DNA from: Bacteroidia bacterium
GTDB taxonomy: Bacteria; Bacteroidota; Bacteroidia; Palsa-965
NCBI GenBank assembly: GCA_023151315.1
Contig: JAKLJE010000033.1
Span: forward strand, 1 to 46,433
Direction: 5' to 3'
Length of the DNA: 46,433 nucleotides
Both the position numbers and the translations under genes were made by a program. Under the pieces are notes generated by a model that did no database searches, was not told the origin of the DNA, and worked only from the letters and a program-made list of their open reading frames with translations. Shown here in pieces: positions 17,242 through 24,390 of this stretch. Numbering within the stretch: the stretch's first letter is position 1; the number at the start of each line of letters is the position of its first letter.

Positions 17242-19146
17242 TTAATACTTATGCAATTGAAGCAGCTTCTCTTCAAAACGCGAAACCGGAAGGAAATTCT
17301 GCTCCAATTCAGAAGCGAACGGCACAGGTGTATCTATACTTGCTACACGCATTACAGGAGCATCGAGATGATTGAAGCAATGTTCAGTTATCAACGATGC
17401 GATCTCTCCTCCTATTCCACCGGTGAGAGTATCTTCATGAAGTACCAATGCCTTACCGGTTTTTCTTACGCTGTTGTAGATTGTTTCCGTATCAAGAGGC
17501 AACAAAGTCCGGAGATCCACAACATCTGCAGAAATCTCAGGATGCTTGGCCAATACTTCTTTCGCCCAATGTACTCCGTATCCGTAAGTGATAATGGAAA
17601 GATCGTTCCCGGTTGCAGCCATTGCCGCTTTCCCGATTTCAACATTATAATAACCATCAGGAACTTCTCCGCTTATACTTCTGTAAAGAGCTTTGTGTTC
17701 AAAGAACATCACCGGATTCGGATCTTCAAATGCCGAAATGAGCAAACCTTTGGCATCACGCGGATTTGAAGGATATACGATCTTCAGTCCCGGAATATGA
17801 AAGAACCATGCTTCATTTGATTGAGAGTGGAAAGGTCCTGCAGCAACGCCGGCGCCAGTCGGCATTCGAATCACAACGTCTGCGTTCTGTCCCCAGCGCC
17901 AATGAATTTTGGCGAGATTATTTACAATCTGATTGAATCCTTCCGTAACGAAATCGGCAAACTGCATTTCCATCATCGCTTTCATTCCTTTGATAGACAA
18001 TCCAAGCGCAGTACCGACAATTGCAGACTCGCACAACGGCGTATTGCGTACGCGTTCTTTACCGAACTCTTTTACAAATCCGTCAGTGATTTTAAAAACA
18101 CCGCCGTACTCTGCTATGTCTTGTCCCATGAGAACAAGATTCTCATGTTTCTTCATGGATTCGCGAAGCCCGTCGGAAATCGCATCAATCAATCGTTTAT
18201 CACTTACAGTTGATGACGGTTCTGCCTTCACGAAAGTGTGAGGTGCGAACAAATCGCGAACTTCATCTTCTGTATTTGCAACCGGCCGCGGATCTGCGAA
18301 TGCTTTTTCCAGTCCATTATCAATTTCCGATTTGATGGAAGCACGAACAGTATCAATATACTCCTGAGTAATCACTCCGGATTTCACCAACCAGCTTTCA
18401 TAATTGGTCACAGGATCTTTCACGGCCCAGCGATCCTGCAATCCTTCCGGATAATATTTCGTTCCTGACGCTTCTTCATGTCCGCGCATGCGGAATGTTA
18501 CACACTCTAACAAAAACGGACGCGGACGTACACGCTGTTGACGTGAAATTTCATTGACAGCATGATAAACTTCGAGAATATTGTTGCCGTCAACCTGCAC
18601 AGCTTCCATTCCGTATCCGATTCCTTTATCGATAAATTGCTTGCAACGGAACTGTTCAGATGAAGGTGTAGACAATCCCCACTGATTATTTTCGATTGCA
18701 AAAATCACCGGCAATTCCCACACCGCTGCAACATTAAGTGCTTCATGAAAATCGCCCTGACTTGCGCCTCCGTCTCCTGTAAAAACCAAAGTCGGACTCA
18801 CTTGTTTTTTCAGAACGCCCGCGAGTGCAATTCCGTCGGCAATTCCCAATTGAGGACCGAGGTGAGAAATCATTCCCACGATTTTGTGTTGCTGAGAACC
18901 AAAGTGAAAAGAGCGATCGCGACCTTTCGTGAATCCGGAAACTTTGCCCTGAAACTGCGCGAAGAGCTGATGAAGATCCACTTTACGTGAAGTAAATACT
19001 CCAAGATTACGGTGCATAGGCAGGATGTAATCTTCCTTTCGCATAGCGAGTGCCGCACCAACGGAAGTTCCTTCCTGACCGTAACCTGAAAACCACTTTG
19101 AAATGCGGCCCTGACGAAGAAGAACAAGCATTTTTTCTTCGATCAT
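17242..19146 (-). CDS. 2-oxoisovalerate dehydrogenase E1, fused alpha and beta subunits
   Basis: Thiamine-diphosphate enzyme that decarboxylates branched-chain 2-oxo acids for the BCKDH complex. The alpha part (about 1-290) has the TPP/Mg motif G-D-G-G-A-S-Q-G-D-F-H-E-A to E-N-N-Q-W and the H-R-N-L-G and R-D-R-S-F-H-F-G signatures. The beta part (about 310-634) has G-P-F-H-S-Q-S-N-E-A-W-F and the transketolase C-terminal domain. The fusion of alpha and beta is common in Bacteroidota. E2 and E3 are not nearby. As read, the protein starts at M-I-E-E-K-M, about 20-25 residues later than relatives as I recall them; see the short upstream frame at 19143-19181. The promoter box is at 19199-19206. 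Confidence 0.92.
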   Translation of the reverse strand: MIEEKMLVLLRQGRISKWFSGYGQEGTSVGAALAMRKEDYILPMHRNLGVFTSRKVDLHQLFAQFQGKVSGFTKGRDRSFHFGSQQHKIVGMISHLGPQLGIADGIALAGVLKKQVSPTLVFTGDGGASQGDFHEALNVAAVWELPVIFAIENNQWGLSTPSSEQFRCKQFIDKGIGYGMEAVQVDGNNILEVYHAVNEISRQQRVRPRPFLLECVTFRMRGHEEASGTKYYPEGLQDRWAVKDPVTNYESWLVKSGVITQEYIDTVRASIKSEIDNGLEKAFADPRPVANTEDEVRDLFAPHTFVKAEPSSTVSDKRLIDAISDGLRESMKKHENLVLMGQDIAEYGGVFKITDGFVKEFGKERVRNTPLCESAIVGTALGLSIKGMKAMMEMQFADFVTEGFNQIVNNLAKIHWRWGQNADVVIRMPTGAGVAAGPFHSQSNEAWFFHIPGLKIVYPSNPRDAKGLLISAFEDPNPVMFFEHKALYRSISGEVPDGYYNVEIGKAAMAATGNDLSIITYGYGVHWAKEVLAKHPEISADVVDLRTLLPLDTETIYNSVRKTGKALVLHEDTLTGGIGGEIASLITEHCFNHLDAPVMRVASIDTPVPFASELEQNFLPVSRFEEKLLQLHKY

Positions 19147-19181
19147 TCGACAAACTTGATTGGAGTTTCAGCTGTAATCAT
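19143..19181 (-). other. Twelve-codon leader frame overlapping the E1 start (possible N-terminal remnant)
   Basis: Minus-strand ATG at 19181 opens the frame MITAETPIKFVE and stops at TGA 19143-19145, which overlaps the ATG of the E1 gene (ATGA). The peptide resembles the extreme N-terminus of related E1 proteins, which carry a P-I-x-F stretch before a helix and then R-M/L-I-E-E-K-M. The codon just upstream of the E1 ATG in its own frame is Arg, as in relatives. A deletion of about 20 codons that also changed the frame would explain both facts. A genuine leader peptide is the alternative. Confidence 0.4.
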
Positions 19182-19198
19182 GGTTGTTTACTGTTGCG

Positions 19199-19206
19199 CA
19201 AAAGTA
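19199..19206 (-). promoter_or_regulatory. -7 promoter box (TACTTTTG) upstream of the E1 gene
   Basis: A perfect TAnnTTTG match on the minus strand, 17 bases before the 12-codon leader frame and 52 bases before the E1 ATG. It places the leader frame inside the mRNA. Confidence 0.5.
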
Positions 19207-19260
19207 CAGAATAACAAGTGGAGAATCGGTCAGGAATTAATCCGGAGATCAGTAAAGGGC

Positions 19261-19290
19261 AAAAAAAAAGGAGCGATAACGCTCCTTTTT
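19261..19290. terminator. Bidirectional rho-independent terminator
   Basis: Stem GGAGCG / CGCTCC (19270-19275 and 19280-19285) with a 4-base loop, flanked by A9 on the left and T5 on the right. On the minus strand it lies just after the small lipoprotein gene ending at 19309. Confidence 0.9.
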
Positions 19291-19308
19291 GTCAAGGTAA
19301 ACCTTGAA

Positions 19309-19569
19309 TTACTTGATCAGCTTCTTAGCAACTGAGTCAGCGTGAGCAGCAGCAGCTGCAGAGTCAGCAGATGCTTTAGCTTTTGCTTCTTCAGCAGCGA
19401 TAGAGTCAGCTTTCTTAGTAGAGTCAGCTGCAGCAGCCATCTGAACCTGAAGCATAGAGTCAGCCTTTGCGATAGAATCCTGCATTTTCTTAGCAAGATC
19501 TTCTGCGTTTCCGCAGCTAGCGAGAACTGCCATTGAAGCAACAGCAGCAATTGCGAATACTTTTTTCAT
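19309..19569 (-). CDS. Small Ala/Asp-Ser-rich lipoprotein
   Basis: An 86-residue lipoprotein. The signal peptide MKKVFAIAAVASMAVLASC ends in a clear lipobox (LASC, Cys19). The mature part is low-complexity, Ala/Lys-rich and almost certainly helical, with Asp-Ser pairs at 31, 37, 49, 55, 69 and 78, and it ends in K-K-L-I-K. I do not recognise a family. It is a paralogue in style of the gene at 19767. Strong promoter (19602-19631), strong terminator and even codon choice suggest high expression. A structural, Braun-lipoprotein-like role is conceivable because of the helical body and C-terminal lysine, but this is speculation. Confidence 0.85.
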   Translation of the reverse strand: MKKVFAIAAVASMAVLASCGNAEDLAKKMQDSIAKADSMLQVQMAAAADSTKKADSIAAEEAKAKASADSAAAAAHADSVAKKLIK

Positions 19570-19601
19570 TTTGGTTGTTGGTTGTTTGGTTAAAACTGGC
19601 G

Positions 19602-19631
19602 CAAAGATATATGTTGGAACGACACACCAAA
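19602..19631 (-). promoter_or_regulatory. Promoter of the 86-residue lipoprotein gene
   Basis: On the minus strand: -33 TTTG (19628-19631), 18-base spacer, -7 TATCTTTG (19602-19609). It matches the Bacteroidota consensus in both boxes and leaves a leader of about 30 bases rich in AACCAAC repeats. Confidence 0.8.
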
Positions 19632-19719
19632 CTTAAATTCTAATATTTTTCTAAGGTTTTCAACCGCGCTATTAACAAATTCGCGCGATTTAAGGGGTTG
19701 GATACCGGCCGAACAATAA

Positions 19720-19746
19720 AAAAACCGAGGACGAAGCCTCGGTTTT
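19720..19746. terminator. Rho-independent terminator after the 105-residue lipoprotein gene
   Basis: Stem CCGAGG / CCTCGG (19725-19730 and 19737-19742) with a 6-base loop. On the minus strand it is followed by a T-rich tract, 25 bases after the stop at 19767. Confidence 0.9.
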
Positions 19747-19766
19747 CCTTAAAAGTTGGTCAGATA

Positions 19767-20084
19767 TTACCCACGACCTGAAGTAGCTTTTACAGCTTCT
19801 TCTTTAACTTTTTGCTGGATTGTCTTAGGCTTGCCAGTTGGTTTAGCATTAGCGATAGAGTCAGCTACGCGAGCTGAATCAGCCTTGCGAGCAGCTTCAG
19901 CAGCAGCAACTGAATCAGCAGCTTTTGCAGAATCAGCTTTAGCTTTAGCAGCAGCTTCAACAGCAGCTACAGAGTCAGCAGCTTTAGTAGAGTCAGCTTT
20001 ACGTTTTGCTTCATCTTCTCCACCGCCACAAGCAGCGAGAGACAACATTGCAGATACTGCAACGAAAGAGAGAACTTTTTTCAT
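19767..20084 (-). CDS. Small Ala/Asp-Ser repeat lipoprotein
   Basis: A 105-residue lipoprotein with signal MKKVLSFVAVSAMLSLAAC (lipobox LAAC, Cys19) and then GGGEDEAKRKA. The body is a repeat: paired Asp-Ser motifs six residues apart at 31/37, 51/57 and 69/75, in units of about 20 residues (A-D-S-x-K-A-A-D-S-V-A-A-x-E-A-A). The C-terminus (about 80-105) is Pro/Lys-rich and ends in S-G-R-G. No known family recognised. It has the same layout as the 86-residue neighbour and is probably its paralogue, though the low-complexity body makes homology hard to prove. It has its own promoter and terminator. Confidence 0.85.
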   Translation of the reverse strand: MKKVLSFVAVSAMLSLAACGGGEDEAKRKADSTKAADSVAAVEAAAKAKADSAKAADSVAAAEAARKADSARVADSIANAKPTGKPKTIQQKVKEEAVKATSGRG

Positions 20085-20115
20085 TTTGGTTTAATAGTTT
20101 TTGGTTAACCGGCCG

Positions 20116-20145
20116 CAAAGGTAGGAAATATTTTATATCTGCAAA
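20116..20145 (-). promoter_or_regulatory. Promoter of the 105-residue lipoprotein gene
   Basis: Minus strand: -33 TTTG (20142-20145), 18-base spacer, -7 TACCTTTG (20116-20123). Its -33 box is 4 bases from the -33 box of the divergent promoter. Confidence 0.8.
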
Positions 20146-20149
20146 ACTT

Positions 20150-20180
20150 TTTGGTAATCCGGCCTGAAAGTGTACTTTTG
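20150..20180 (+). promoter_or_regulatory. Promoter of the DUF5011-like lipoprotein gene
   Basis: Plus strand: -33 TTTG (20150-20153), 19-base spacer, -7 TACTTTTG (20173-20180). It leaves a 47-base stretch before the ATG, rich in A and AACCAACAAAACA. Confidence 0.8.
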
Positions 20181-20227
20181 CATGACTTTTGCAAGACAAT
20201 AACCCAAAATAAAAAACCAACAAAACA

Positions 20228-20893
20228 ATGAAAAAGTACATCTTCACCACAGCTGCTATCGCTATGATCGCAGGAACAGTGACATTCACTTCTTGTAAGA
20301 AAGAAGACACTACAGCTCCGGTTATCACAATCACCGGCGGAAACACAGCTAGCCACTCTTTGAACGCTACCTGGACTGCACCATCTGCAACTGCAACTGA
20401 CGATGAAGACGGAGATCTTACCAGCTCTATCACTGTATCAGGAACAGTTAACGAGAACCTTTCTGGTACTTACGAACTGACTTACTCTGTAACTGACGCT
20501 GCTGGTAACACAGCTTCTGAAGTTCTTACTGTAACTGTTGCTAACGACGCTGCTAACTTCTCAGGTAACTACAACGTAGCTGATACTGTTGCAGGTCCGC
20601 TTTATTTCGCATACACTCAGATCGTTACTCCAAGTACTACAATTAACGGACGTATCGGTTTCAACAAATTTGCTGACTACCAGAACAACACTTCAATTTA
20701 CGCTACTATCAGCGGAACTGTTGTTTCTCTTCCTAGCCAGACTACCGGGCCAATCGGAACTAACAACCACGTTCACAATTTCGTAGGTACAGGTGCTACA
20801 GTTAGCGCAACTGACTTCAACATTTCTTACACTGACACTGATCAGACTGCATCTGCAACTGCTACAGGAATCATGTGGCTTCGTCACCAGTAA
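20228..20893 (+). CDS. Lipoprotein with an Ig-like DUF5011/HYR-type domain
   Basis: A 221-residue lipoprotein: signal MKKYIFTTAAIAMIAGTVTFTSC (lipobox FTSC), then KKEDTTAPVITITGG. Residues about 35-108 form a bacterial Ig-like domain with the pattern T-A-P-V-I-T, A-T-D-D-E-D-G-D-L-T, G-T-Y-E-L-T-Y-S-V-T-D-A-A-G-N, typical of DUF5011. The C-terminal 110 residues are Thr/Ser/Gly-rich beta strands that I do not recognise. Probably on the cell surface or in the periplasm. Codon use is strongly biased towards a few codons, which with the clean promoter and terminator points to high expression. Confidence 0.85.
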   Translation: MKKYIFTTAAIAMIAGTVTFTSCKKEDTTAPVITITGGNTASHSLNATWTAPSATATDDEDGDLTSSITVSGTVNENLSGTYELTYSVTDAAGNTASEVLTVTVANDAANFSGNYNVADTVAGPLYFAYTQIVTPSTTINGRIGFNKFADYQNNTSIYATISGTVVSLPSQTTGPIGTNNHVHNFVGTGATVSATDFNISYTDTDQTASATATGIMWLRHQ

Positions 20894-20911
20894 TCGATTT
20901 TTCGATTCGAC

Positions 20912-20941
20912 AAAAAATCCCGGGAATTCCCGGGATTTTTT
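20912..20941. terminator. Perfect 30-base palindromic terminator
   Basis: A perfect 30-base palindrome of A6-TCCCGGG-AA / TT-CCCGGGA-T6 form, 18 bases after the stop of the Ig-like lipoprotein gene. It can act in either direction. Confidence 0.9.
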
Positions 20942-20969
20942 GTTTTGTGCAATACCGTAATTTTGACTC

Positions 20970-21314
20970 ATGGCAGCAAAAGAAAACAAGAACCGCAACG
21001 GAGGCCTGATTTACTCAACAAATCCCGATTTTCAGCCTGAATCTGACGATTCTGAATCGTATAATGAAGATATTGGCTCTATGAATCTTCGCATCTTTCT
21101 GGATCGCCTGGGAGGAAATAAAGTTGTGACGCGCGTTTCTGGATATGAAGGAAGTCCGGAAAATCTCGAAAAATTGGGCAAAGAGCTGAAGCAAAAGTGC
21201 GGTACAGGCGGATCGGTTAAAGATGGTGTGATCCTGATACAGGGCGACAAGCGCGACCAAGTATTGCAAATTCTGATAAAATCGGGCTTTAAAGCCAAAA
21301 AAGCGGGTGGTTAA
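20970..21314 (+). CDS. SUI1/eIF1-family translation factor (YciH-like)
   Basis: A 114-residue protein with an acidic N-terminus (about 1-37) and a SUI1 domain (about 38-114) with L-R-I-F-L-D-R-L-G-G-N-K-V-V-T-R-V, the K-Q-K-C-G-T-G-G-S-V-K-D-G loop and I-Q-G-D-K-R-D-Q-V. Bacterial homologues (YciH) are thought to influence initiation fidelity on the ribosome; the role in this phylum is not well established. Its stop TAA shares one base with the ATG of the next gene (TAATG), so translation is coupled to the CoA-transferase. Confidence 0.9.
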   Translation: MAAKENKNRNGGLIYSTNPDFQPESDDSESYNEDIGSMNLRIFLDRLGGNKVVTRVSGYEGSPENLEKLGKELKQKCGTGGSVKDGVILIQGDKRDQVLQILIKSGFKAKKAGG

Positions 21315-22390
21315 TGGAATATTGTACTGATTTTCTGAAGGGAATTAAAGTTGTAGAGTTAGCCTCCATTCTGGCAGGCCCATCCGTGGGAATGTTTTTC
21401 GCAGAACTTGGTGCGGAAGTGATAAAGGTGGAAAATCCGAGGACGGGTGGAGATGCCACTCGTCAGTGGAAAACGAAATATGAAGATGCTTCTTCACCGG
21501 TTTCGGCTTATTACGCCAGTATCAATTGGGGTAAAAAAGTTGAATTTCTGGATCTGAAATCTGATGAAGGTAAAAAACGTGTGTTTGAACTTCTGGAAAC
21601 TGCAGACGTACTTGTTTACAACTACAAAGCAGGAGATGAAGTAAAACTCGGGATGGATTACTCTTCTCTCAAAGAACGTTTTCCTAAACTGATCATCGGA
21701 CATATTTCCGGTTATGATCTCGATGATCATCGCCCTGCGTTTGACCTCGTATTACAAGCAGAAACCGGCTTCATCAGTATTAACGGAAGTCCTCAAACCG
21801 GTCCGGTAAAAATGCCACTGCCACTCATCGATATTCTCGCAGCTCATCAACTTAAAGAAGCGATGCTGGCGGGATTGATCCGCAGATATAAAACCGGCAA
21901 GGGCGGTTATTTTCACGTTTCATTGTTTGATGCGGGTGTTGCAACCTTAGTCAACATGAGTAATAATGTTCTCATGGGCGGTATGGATCCTGGCTTGACA
22001 GGCTCTCTACATCCGAACATTGCACCGTATGGTGAAACGCTAAGAGCATCTGATGGTAAATCCTTCGTACTGGCTGTTGGAACCGACGAACAATTCAAAG
22101 GACTCTGCAAATCACTGAATGCACCCGACGAAGTAATAAATCGATTCTCCACAAACGTTATTCGCGTTCGTGAACGTGAAGCTTTGGATAACGCATTAAA
22201 CACTCTGGCTGCTGAAATTCCCGGAGCGGATTTAGCAACCAGAATGACTGCTAACAGCGTACCTTATGGTAATGTAAGGAGCGTGAAAGAAGTTGTAGAG
22301 AAATTGCCGGAGCGATATTTTCTCCGCGAAAAAACTGAAGGCGTAAATACCGTGCGCATACGTTCAGCCATGTTTCAATACAAGGAATAA
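21314..22390 (+). CDS. CaiB/BaiF family (class III) CoA-transferase
   Basis: A 358-residue enzyme that moves CoA between carboxylic acids. It begins with the family signature G-I-K-V-V-E-L-A-S-I-L-A-G-P, then F-F-A-E-L-G-A-E-V-I-K-V-E-N-P; the catalytic aspartate is in R-P-A-F-D-L-V-L-Q-A-E-T-G. Length is slightly below the usual 380-400. Substrate cannot be assigned. It overlaps the upstream SUI1 gene by one base. Confidence 0.9.
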   Translation: MEYCTDFLKGIKVVELASILAGPSVGMFFAELGAEVIKVENPRTGGDATRQWKTKYEDASSPVSAYYASINWGKKVEFLDLKSDEGKKRVFELLETADVLVYNYKAGDEVKLGMDYSSLKERFPKLIIGHISGYDLDDHRPAFDLVLQAETGFISINGSPQTGPVKMPLPLIDILAAHQLKEAMLAGLIRRYKTGKGGYFHVSLFDAGVATLVNMSNNVLMGGMDPGLTGSLHPNIAPYGETLRASDGKSFVLAVGTDEQFKGLCKSLNAPDEVINRFSTNVIRVREREALDNALNTLAAEIPGADLATRMTANSVPYGNVRSVKEVVEKLPERYFLREKTEGVNTVRIRSAMFQYKE

Positions 22391-22395
22391 TTTTC

Positions 22396-22403
22396 TATAT
22401 TTG
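22396..22403 (+). promoter_or_regulatory. -7 promoter box (TATATTTG) before the PorG-like gene
   Basis: A perfect TAnnTTTG match directly after the CoA-transferase stop and 25 bases before the ATG at 22429. The -33 element is weak. Confidence 0.5.
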
Positions 22404-22428
22404 CTAACCCCCATTCGGTTTGGATCTA

Positions 22429-23349
22429 ATGGCAAAAAGGATTCTTCTACTTCTTCTGATAATACTTCCGGCGTTTGCGTTCGCTCAGCGTAACAAACGT
22501 TATAAGTGGGAAGCATGCATTGGTATAGGCGCTGCGAATTTCCTTGGTGATCTCGGAGGCGCAAACCAAATCGGTACTAACGGAGTGAAAGATCTGGAGA
22601 TCGTTCTTACGAAACCGGCAATTTCTATTAACGCTCGTTATCGTAAAGGCAGATATTGGGGATACAAAGGCGGATTCTACTGGGGACAGGTAAGCGGATT
22701 CGATTATCTGACTACTGAACGTTATCGCAACAACAGAAATCTCCATTTCAGAAGCAATATTTTTGAATTCTCATTGATGACGGAGTTCTATTTCACAAAA
22801 GAACGTCCGGGTCACATTTACAAGTACAAGAAACTAAAAGGCTGGAGACACATTGATGCTCAGTTTTATTTGATGGGCGGAGTTGGTGGATTCTGGTACA
22901 ATCCAAAAGCATCATATAACGGCACGTGGATTTCTCTTCAACCGCTCGGGACAGAAGGTCAGGGATACAAACCCGGAACGAAAAAATATTCTCGCTTTAC
23001 CGTATGCGTACCTGTTGGAGTTGGTATGAAATCAGCACTCAACCGCCGCTGGAGCATTGGTCTGGAAATCGGAATGCGTAAAACGTTTACGGATTACATC
23101 GACGATGTGAGCACTGTTTACTACGATCCGGCAGAAATTGCAGCGAATAATCCTTCTTTGTCACAGGCCGCAGTATTCTTTGCAGATCCTTCACTTGGAA
23201 ATATCACAGCTGCGAACAACGGCGGTGTGGATCCTACTGCTGTAGGACAACAGCGTGGTGATGCAACAGACAACGATGCATACATGTTCGTGCACGTTAC
23301 TGTGAACTACAAGATCGGTAAGTTCCGCAAGACGAAATCCAAGTTCTGA
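22429..23349 (+). CDS. DUF6089 outer-membrane protein, PorG-like
   Basis: A 306-residue beta-barrel protein with a signal peptide cleaved at FAFA-QR. The N-terminal strand pair W-E-A-C-I-G-I-G-A-A-N-F-L-G-D-L-G-G is the DUF6089 signature found in PorG, the T9SS outer-membrane protein, and in related barrels. Further Gly/aromatic strands and a turn rich in basic residues (KYKKLKGWRH) follow. A 55-residue Ala/Asn/Asp-rich segment near 230-285 precedes the last strand and is longer than in the PorG proteins I recall. The first possible start is TTG at 22420; ATG 22429 is preferred. PorG or a paralogue cannot be separated here. Confidence 0.75.
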   Translation: MAKRILLLLLIILPAFAFAQRNKRYKWEACIGIGAANFLGDLGGANQIGTNGVKDLEIVLTKPAISINARYRKGRYWGYKGGFYWGQVSGFDYLTTERYRNNRNLHFRSNIFEFSLMTEFYFTKERPGHIYKYKKLKGWRHIDAQFYLMGGVGGFWYNPKASYNGTWISLQPLGTEGQGYKPGTKKYSRFTVCVPVGVGMKSALNRRWSIGLEIGMRKTFTDYIDDVSTVYYDPAEIAANNPSLSQAAVFFADPSLGNITAANNGGVDPTAVGQQRGDATDNDAYMFVHVTVNYKIGKFRKTKSKF

Positions 23350-23355
23350 TCCTGG

Positions 23356-23790
23356 ATGTTCAGAGTTACGGAACCGGTGTCACCGGAAGACTTTCAGAAG
23401 ATTTTTGACTTACGTTATCATGTGCTTCGTGCGCCCTGGAATCAACCGCGTGGAAGTGAACGTGACGAAGCGGAACATACATCAGTTCATGCAATGATCA
23501 TAGATGCTGATGGACGCTGCATCGCAACCGGTCGCTTGCAGTACAACAGCAGTGAAGAGGCTCAAATCCGGTTTATGGCCGTGTCCAATGAATTCCGCGG
23601 ACAAGGACTGGGAAGAATGATATTGGAGTTTCTCGAAGGTAAAGCGAAAGCAAATACTTCAGCAACAATTGTGCTTCAGGCCCGCGAAAACGCATTACGC
23701 TTTTACAAAGATGCAGGATACAACATTGAAGAAAAGACGTTTCTGCTGTTTGATGCGATCCAGCATTACAGAATGAGAAAAACACTCTGA
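23356..23790 (+). CDS. GNAT family N-acetyltransferase
   Basis: A 144-residue acetyltransferase. Motif A (V-S-N-E-F-R-G-Q-G-L-G-R-M-I) binds acetyl-CoA; motif B is A-R-E-N-A-L-R-F-Y-K-D-A-G-Y. The N-terminal part (D-L-R-Y-H-V-L-R-A-P-W-N-Q-P) is typical of the ElaA-like/YjcF-like branch. The substrate is unknown. It starts 6 bases after the PorG-like gene. Its stop abuts the stop of the convergent gene with no gap. Confidence 0.9.
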   Translation: MFRVTEPVSPEDFQKIFDLRYHVLRAPWNQPRGSERDEAEHTSVHAMIIDADGRCIATGRLQYNSSEEAQIRFMAVSNEFRGQGLGRMILEFLEGKAKANTSATIVLQARENALRFYKDAGYNIEEKTFLLFDAIQHYRMRKTL

Positions 23791-24390
23791 TCAGGAATCA
23801 CCTTTCTCCCACTCTTCCGATTTCTGTTTGCGACGGCTTTTCTGCTCTTCGCTTGTGATGAATTCACTCAAAAGATGAATCAGCGATTTTTGCTCCTTCG
23901 CGCTGAGCTGATAACCCAAGCTTACTTCCTTGTCTTCATAGTCAAAACGAATGGAATCGCAATCGGTATTCCAGAAATCACCTCCGATATTCTTTAGCCA
24001 ATTCGGTGAATCACTTCCGGAAGGCCGGACGTTTTTCATCGCAGTGAGTTGATAGTCGTTTACCCAACCACGACCTTTTACGTCTTTCTTGTACTTAAAA
24101 GCATCGCCGTTGATTTTGATTACTTCAAATCCATATTGCTTCCATCTCCACAATCTTGCAAGTACATACAGAAAGTAAGCCCAGAAGGCCAGCCAGATAA
24201 TCACAACGAGTTTGGTTTTGTCTTCGGAGATCGTGGGGAAACTCCAGATCATCATTACCCCGCCGATAATCCACAGGATCAGCAGCAGCAACACAAAACG
24301 ATTCTTCTTCTTATCCGTAACTGCGGCAATAACAATACTTGTTCCTGCCTCATTCTTCACTACGGATATGCGATCACTGAGAAATTCCAT
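23791..24390 (-). CDS. Two-pass membrane protein of unknown function
   Basis: A 199-residue protein. Two membrane helices at about 32-50 and 60-80 are followed by a cytosolic part (about 85-185) with alternating strands (F-E-V-I-K-I-N-G-D-A-F-K-Y, S-I-R-F-D-Y, K-E-V-S-L-G-Y) and a closing helix, a layout like bacterial PH-like domains. The C-terminus is highly charged. No named family recognised. It overlaps the 3' end of the NADH dehydrogenase gene by 17 bases on the same strand and must be cotranscribed with it, so a link to the membrane or respiration is possible but unproven. Confidence 0.7.
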   Translation of the reverse strand: MEFLSDRISVVKNEAGTSIVIAAVTDKKKNRFVLLLLILWIIGGVMMIWSFPTISEDKTKLVVIIWLAFWAYFLYVLARLWRWKQYGFEVIKINGDAFKYKKDVKGRGWVNDYQLTAMKNVRPSGSDSPNWLKNIGGDFWNTDCDSIRFDYEDKEVSLGYQLSAKEQKSLIHLLSEFITSEEQKSRRKQKSEEWEKGDS

